From Strigomonas culicis (Eukaryota > Euglenozoa > Kinetoplastea > Trypanosomatida > Trypanosomatidae), in NCBI GenBank assembly GCA_000482145.1, contig AUXH01000329.1, positions 1-21,293 of the forward strand: a stretch of 21,293 nt of DNA. Reading direction: 5' to 3'. Both the position numbers and the translations under genes were made by a program. The notes beneath the pieces are model-generated. The model saw nothing but the letters and a program-made list of their open reading frames with translations, did not search any database and was not told the DNA's origin. Below, piece after piece: positions 16,869 through 21,293 of this stretch. The stretch's first letter is position 1; each line of letters opens with the position of its first letter.

Positions 16869-17110
16869 GCAGCGGCGGCTATTGTCCTTCACAGCCAAGT
16901 CCATTTGAAAATAAAAAAAAACTAATAATTACAGCTTAATCTTTTTTTTCCTCTTGTATCATATATATGAATTACAACTTGTCTCATGATGCCGATGCAC
17001 GGCGAAGAATGCCTTTTCGCTTGCTATACACTGCTGCTGTCCGTTCCTTCCTCCCTCTTCAAGCCTACAGAAGTACATTAAGAATAAAAGAGAGAGAAAA
17101 GGAGAGAAGC
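16869..17110 (+). promoter_or_regulatory. Spacer with splice acceptor that decides the TraB start
   Basis: A T-rich tract (16941-16956) has no close AG. A second, better pyrimidine tract (about 17040-17060) is followed by AG at 17069-17070. No ATG lies between that AG and ATG 17111. The in-frame ATGs at 16967 and 17009 are upstream of the preferred acceptor and would be cut away. Confidence 0.6.
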
Positions 17111-18106
17111 ATGCTGTTTAGACGCACCCGACTGCTGCGGTCTGCCTACGAGGAGCTGCTCGTCGTCGGCAGCCGCTGGACGCGCATCACGGCGAAGCCG
17201 GTCGCCACCGAGGGTCCGCCGCACGTACAGGCGAGTCTGGCGCAGCCCTGCATCACGGTGATCCCCACGCTCCACGTGGCGAGCATCGCCTTCTACGACA
17301 AGGTGCTGGAGTACATGGACAACGCGGTGCGGCGCCGCCACTCGGACTGCGTCATTCTGCTGGAGGGCATCTGCGACAGCGGCGCCGCGGAGGCGGACCA
17401 GCTGGAGGAGTACCAGAAGATCATGGCGGACGCCTCGCTCCGCGAGACGATGCTGCAGCGCGCGCAGGACAACACCGTGCACTCACGCGAGGTCATCCGT
17501 GACATCTGCCTCGAGCTCGCGCTGGACTACGACACCGTCATGGCACAGGAGGACACGATTCGGCTGCAGGAGTGTTACCTGAAGCCCAAGATGGCGGCCA
17601 TCTGCGGGCTCAATCTGCGCAACAACTGCGACGCGGACATGAAGGAGGTGCAGCAGCTGCTAAAGGAGGAGGTCTCGCGCATCACCGCCGCGGGCGACAC
17701 GATGCCGACGAGCGTCTCGGTGAGCGATCTCGGCCGCTTCCCGATCATCCGCAAGTTCCGCGAGCGCAAGGTCGCGGAGGCCGCGCGGCGGCAGTGCGAG
17801 CAGTGGCTCGAGCAGGAGATCGAGGGCGAGGTCATCGTGCCGTGGGGCTACTTCCACACGGAGGCGATCATCCACTACATCTTCGAGGGCGGTAAGGCGG
17901 TCGCCGCGGCCACCCCGCAGGGCGCCAAGAAGCCGGCCGCCGTCTTCGCGGAGGACGACGAGCTTGTCGCGAAGGTCAGCTTCGGCGTGCCGCGTGAGCT
18001 GTTTGTGGTGAAGCAGGAGAAACCCGCGGCGGAGCCGGCCAGCCCGCCACCCGCGGAGAAGGAAACCAAGCGCAACAGCGACGATGACTTGAGCACCCTT
18101 AGCTAA
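17111..18106 (+). CDS. TraB-family protein, probably mitochondrial or membrane-associated (331 aa)
   Basis: ATG 17111 gives 331 residues; a 48-residue in-frame extension is rejected on splice-site grounds. The first ~30 residues are Arg- and Leu-rich without acidic residues at the very start (MLFRRTRLLRS), like a mitochondrial presequence. The TraB/PrgY/GumN (TIKI-like) fold is suggested by a TLHVASIAFYDKVLEY segment near residues 49-64, DCVILLEG near 79-86 with a conserved-type Glu, a helical middle, and VPWGYFH near 244-250. The family has two GxxH motifs and Glu residues that in TIKI proteins form a metal site for proteolysis. Here the second motif is intact (GYFH), but the first reads PTLH, with Pro for Gly. 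The C-terminal ~60 residues are low-complexity (Ala, Pro, Glu, Lys). Activity is not established; TRABD-type proteins are the nearest eukaryotic comparison. Confidence 0.75.
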   Translation: MLFRRTRLLRSAYEELLVVGSRWTRITAKPVATEGPPHVQASLAQPCITVIPTLHVASIAFYDKVLEYMDNAVRRRHSDCVILLEGICDSGAAEADQLEEYQKIMADASLRETMLQRAQDNTVHSREVIRDICLELALDYDTVMAQEDTIRLQECYLKPKMAAICGLNLRNNCDADMKEVQQLLKEEVSRITAAGDTMPTSVSVSDLGRFPIIRKFRERKVAEAARRQCEQWLEQEIEGEVIVPWGYFHTEAIIHYIFEGGKAVAAATPQGAKKPAAVFAEDDELVAKVSFGVPRELFVVKQEKPAAEPASPPPAEKETKRNSDDDLSTLS

Positions 18107-18705
18107 CACACAGCTGCAAAAAAACAAAAAAAGGCGAGGGATCTTACATTTCTTAAGAGAGAATAACGTGCGAAGAAGAAGGACAGATGAAAGAAAAAGA
18201 CGACACACTGAAACTGTGCTACTCGAAGTCTTTTTTTTTCTCTTGTTTTCCTTCTTCCTTTGGGGGCAGTCCGATGCCAGATTTTGTAATAAATTACTCT
18301 ATACAGTATTTATATTTAAAGGCGAGACGAAAAAATGCTGTGTGCTGCATAACCAAATAAAACGTAAAAAAAAAAAAAAAAAGAAGAATGACTGGTAAGT
18401 GTCTCAATGGTAGTAAAAATGACAATAAATATCATGTTATACGTTGGTACTGGTTTTCTCTTTTCTCATTATTTCTTTCTCTTTCTGTCACATTAAGTCA
18501 CATAAAAGGATAATTCGTACTGTTTAATATACAGCTATCATCATTATTTGCTATTTTTGTTTTCCTGTAGTTGTTGCTACTGTAATCATTATAGGTTTCA
18601 CTTACACTTATATTATCATTTTTGTTTCTATATACATATATAGTTTGCCTTCCAAATTGTTTCTACAAAAGAAAAGAAAAAAAAAAGAGAAACCTCAAAA
18701 AAAAA
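18107..18705 (+). promoter_or_regulatory. AT-rich spacer with candidate splice acceptors for the acylated protein
   Basis: The gap holds A runs and T runs in the presumed 3' UTR of the TraB gene (for example 18365-18381). Candidate acceptors are AG at 18569-18570 after a TTTTCCTGT-type tract, AG 18593-18594 and AG 18642-18643. No ATG lies between 18570 and 18706 other than the proposed start. An A-rich leader (about 18666-18706) immediately precedes the ATG. No other gene is seen. Confidence 0.5.
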
Positions 18706-20421
18706 ATGGGAGCCGGCTGCTGCACAGAAGCCCAGACGAAGGAGCATCACGAGGAGGCGAAGAATATAGAAACCTTTCAGGAAGACTACATTCCGAAGAA
18801 AAAGTACCCCAATGTACAGTTTGATGTTGTCGTGCCCGAGGGCGGAGAGCAGATGCTCGACAAGTCGTTCTCGCTCGACGCCACGATGCACACAATGCGC
18901 GATTTCACCGGCAGCGGCAATGCGAACAACAACAACATGTCGTTCCTCGATGGAAATATGAGCTTCACGAACAACTTCCTCGAGGTGAACGACGCTGTGA
19001 TTAACCGCTTTACAAAGAATATTGTCAACATGGCGAAGAGTGACGCCTTCGCCGGGGCAAGTCTTTTAGAAGAGAGCATGCGGGGCACGCGGCCGCTGCA
19101 GGACGTGGGGGAATCCGGTACGTTCACGACGGAAGATGCGGCCTACATCGACGACGGCGCCACGCTGCAGGAGAAGCTGCTGCGGCTGCTGGAGGTGGAG
19201 GATGAAACCCGCAACCACCTGATCGGCTCCTGGCGCGTCAACTTCACCCTCATCCAGCTTGCGACCTCGCGGCTGCTGCCGACGATTCGCCAGCGCCGCA
19301 TGGCGTGGAACAAGCAGATGCCGGGGGCCCAGGAGCCCATCAGCGGCGCGGCGAAGCACGGCGACGCGGCGGCGCAGCGTGACAAGCTCGTCATCCACGC
19401 GCCCGGGGTCGACGTCGAGTCCGGGATGAGCGCCTCCATGACCGGGCGGCCGGCCGCCGAACCGGCGCCCAACCAGAACTCCGCGAACGAGTACTCGCCG
19501 GCGAACGCCGACACGTCGAGCCCTGGGACGTCGCTGCTGCTGGACCGCTCCATGATCCGCAACCGCGCGGAGGGCGCGGCGCCGCCGAAGGTGGAGCATT
19601 ACGAGATGCTGACGCTCACGTGTCGCGACGTGAGTGCGACGCAGTCCGTGCACAGCCTCGTCATCAACGACAGCTGGGACTTTCTGTCGAAGCCCACCGT
19701 GCCCAACGCGCTCAATGAGGGCAAGTGCGTGTTTCGCTTCATGTGCTCGCCGATGAACGCGGTCGACGCGGAGACGAAGGAGATGATCAACAGCTTCATC
19801 AATGTGAGCTCCTTCAAGGATGAGGAGCGAGAGAACAACACGCCGCGAGTGGACGTCTACAACGCGGAGGACGCGTCCAAGTACATTGGCATCTTTGTGA
19901 AGGCCATGTACGTGCTGCCGGGTGTGAAGCTGCCCAACATCACGGCTGACTGCGTCGCTTCACTCGAGTACCAGAAGGCGTGCCAGCCGAGCGGGTCCAA
20001 GGTGGAGGAGGGCCCCACAGCGAACAGCTTCCGCGTCACCATGTCCGTCATCAAGTTCGTGTTCAGCCTGACGATCCAGTTCAAGGTGTCGGAGGTCACG
20101 GACCCGCAGACGCTCCTGTCCTTCAAGAACGTGGACGGCATGATCCCTGCCAAGGTCATTGTGCTCGAGCGCACGAAGCGCAACGTCGGCAAGGTGGACG
20201 CGACCGCAAAGGTGCGCTCGCTGCTGCTCTACTACCCCATCAACGACGGCGTGCTGGTCAACAGTCAAACGCTCGTGCTCAACACATCCCTGCCAAAGGT
20301 GGTGTCGAAGATCGTGAACACGTTCGGTTCCCAGGGTGCCGCTCAGTCGGCGGACACAACAAAGCTCACGCGCCGCTTCCTCACCGATAAGTTTGGTGAC
20401 TCGAGAATCAAAAAGGGGTAA
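18706..20421 (+). CDS. Dual-acylated membrane-associated protein with possible START-like C-terminal domain (571 aa)
   Basis: ATG 18706 is chosen over the frame opening at 18622 because it follows the splice acceptors and exposes MGAGCC at the N-terminus. Gly2 fits N-myristoylation and Cys5/Cys6 fit palmitoylation, a combination that in trypanosomatids often sends proteins to the flagellar or plasma membrane. The N-terminal ~150 residues are polar and Asn-rich. A helical segment follows (about 154-201), then a disordered Ala/Ser/Pro/Asn linker (about 207-277). The C-terminal domain (about 296-571) has alternating strands and a final helix (LPKVVSKIVNTFG, about 533-545). This order, with an amphipathic last helix after a long beta region, is reminiscent of START/SRPBCC lipid-binding domains, but no signature motif is secure. 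No transmembrane helix is present. Third-position GC rises after the first ~370 bases. Confidence 0.82.
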   Translation: MGAGCCTEAQTKEHHEEAKNIETFQEDYIPKKKYPNVQFDVVVPEGGEQMLDKSFSLDATMHTMRDFTGSGNANNNNMSFLDGNMSFTNNFLEVNDAVINRFTKNIVNMAKSDAFAGASLLEESMRGTRPLQDVGESGTFTTEDAAYIDDGATLQEKLLRLLEVEDETRNHLIGSWRVNFTLIQLATSRLLPTIRQRRMAWNKQMPGAQEPISGAAKHGDAAAQRDKLVIHAPGVDVESGMSASMTGRPAAEPAPNQNSANEYSPANADTSSPGTSLLLDRSMIRNRAEGAAPPKVEHYEMLTLTCRDVSATQSVHSLVINDSWDFLSKPTVPNALNEGKCVFRFMCSPMNAVDAETKEMINSFINVSSFKDEERENNTPRVDVYNAEDASKYIGIFVKAMYVLPGVKLPNITADCVASLEYQKACQPSGSKVEEGPTANSFRVTMSVIKFVFSLTIQFKVSEVTDPQTLLSFKNVDGMIPAKVIVLERTKRNVGKVDATAKVRSLLLYYPINDGVLVNSQTLVLNTSLPKVVSKIVNTFGSQGAAQSADTTKLTRRFLTDKFGDSRIKKG

Positions 20422-21293
20422 ACAGAATAAAAAAATAAAACACAAAAAAAAAGCATACGTGTTTTCATATGTTGCGCAGCTGTACTTTTTAAAAACAATA
20501 TAAAAAGAACAATTAGCTTCCTACTGAGAATAACAAGACAACTTTTTGATGAGTAAAACTGTCATTCTATTTTTTTTTTGTATAGTGGATGAAAAATATA
20601 CTCACTGAAACATGGCATTTTATTCCTCTTTCTATTTTTTAACATGCGTTTTGTTGTTGTTTTTAATGTTTTATTAACAGTATTATTATTCCGTAAATAC
20701 ACACTCCTATAGGTATACCGTGCTTAAGCATTAAAATGATTATACGATTAATAAAAACAACACCAATAATGATGATAATAACTCTTTCTTTTTCTCGCAT
20801 GTTCTCCTCTTTGTTGTTCCTTAGTTTAAAGCCTTCACTTTAGATCCCTCTACACAGCATTTCTTTTTTCAAAGATTTACGTTATTTTACATCCTCTAGA
20901 TATATAGTTACCTCGCTTTCCTCGTTGATTCCTTTAGTTCAATTTAGTTAGTTTGTTTTTTAACTTGTACCCAGTTATTTCATTTTTCATTATCTAGATT
21001 ATTATTATCACTGTTTTTTTTTTAAATATACAAATACTCGAAGCACACTCAATCAACAATAAAAATACAGTAATAAGCTATATTCTATTTATACTCTATA
21101 TTTGGTTGTTTGTTTATTTGTTTGTATTTGTTTAGATTTACATCATTTTTTAAAAAGAATAAAAGGCAAAAAAAAAAGAAATAGATAGCATAGTTTATCT
21201 CTTTCAACTGTACTACTTCATTTTTACTAGATTTTCTTTTTTTCTTTTTTTTTACTTCTACTATATATATATATATATATATACTACTTTACT
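20422..21293. other. AT-rich gene-free right end
   Basis: About 870 bases of AT-rich sequence with A and T runs (for example 20441-20450, 20570-20579), a short GTT stretch near 20651, ATT/TTA-rich stretches and a terminal TA microsatellite. It presumably contains the 3' UTR of the acylated protein and the 5' flank of a gene outside the window. No ORF, tRNA or structured RNA was recognised. Confidence 0.6.
21262..21283. repeat. TA dinucleotide microsatellite
   Basis: Eleven TA units (read as TA on either strand) lie ten bases from the right edge, after a T-rich tract. Confidence 0.9.

Noticed and set aside
16967..17110. 48-residue N-terminal extension of the TraB protein
   Set aside because: A good pyrimidine tract and AG lie inside it, and the first ATG after that AG is 17111, which also gives a better presequence.
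18622..18705. 28-residue N-terminal extension of the acylated protein
   Set aside because: It is A-run and T-run encoded, overlaps candidate splice acceptors, and would bury the MGAGCC acylation signal.
1..21293. tRNA, rRNA, snoRNA, transposon or CRISPR features
   Set aside because: No cloverleaf-like GC-rich block, rRNA segment, reverse transcriptase or transposase frame, terminal inverted repeat, or regularly spaced direct repeats were seen. Small structured RNAs in the AT-rich spacers could be missed by eye.

Overview
The window looks like nuclear DNA of a trypanosomatid (kinetoplastid) protist. All eight complete genes lie on the + strand, none needs an intron, and the gaps between them are AT-rich (long T runs, TA, TACA, CTTT and GTT microsatellites), whereas most coding sequence is very GC-rich with G or C at third codon positions. 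Ahead of every gene a polypyrimidine tract is followed by an AG and then, in most cases, by the first ATG. That is the pattern expected of a polycistronic unit matured by spliced-leader trans-splicing and polyadenylation. No promoter, tRNA, rRNA, transposon or CRISPR array was recognised. The species cannot be fixed from the sequence alone.

Layout, left to right: a GC-rich stretch (1-200) that may be the 3' end of a gene entering from outside; a small basic protein (388-720); an unrecognised 203-aa protein (1003-1614); a 1.2-kb gene-free spacer; a Timeless/Tof1/Swi1-family replication-fork protein (2788-6357); a 113-aa protein with two CxxC motifs (6713-7054); a giant 2,530-aa protein with one PH domain and four further PH/TH1-like modules (7479-15071); a helical-repeat protein with a possible mitochondrial presequence (15282-16868); a TraB-family protein, also with a presequence-like N-terminus (17111-18106); a 571-aa protein with an N-terminal myristoylation/palmitoylation signature and a possible lipid-binding-like C-terminal domain (18706-20421); and an AT-rich gene-free end (20422-21293).

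The genes do not form an obvious pathway. In trypanosomatids, neighbours in one transcription unit are usually functionally unrelated and are regulated after transcription, so shared function should not be inferred from adjacency. The most interesting items are the divergent Timeless homologue, whose base composition changes abruptly inside the reading frame near 4015; the multi-PH giant protein, which looks like an undescribed membrane/phosphoinositide scaffold built by domain duplication; the dual-acylated protein; and two small upstream ORFs whose presence in mRNA would depend on the splice acceptor used.

Starts were chosen as the first in-frame ATG after the most convincing splice acceptor. 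For several genes this is shorter than the longest open frame. All composition statements come from reading by eye, except where a hand count is given.
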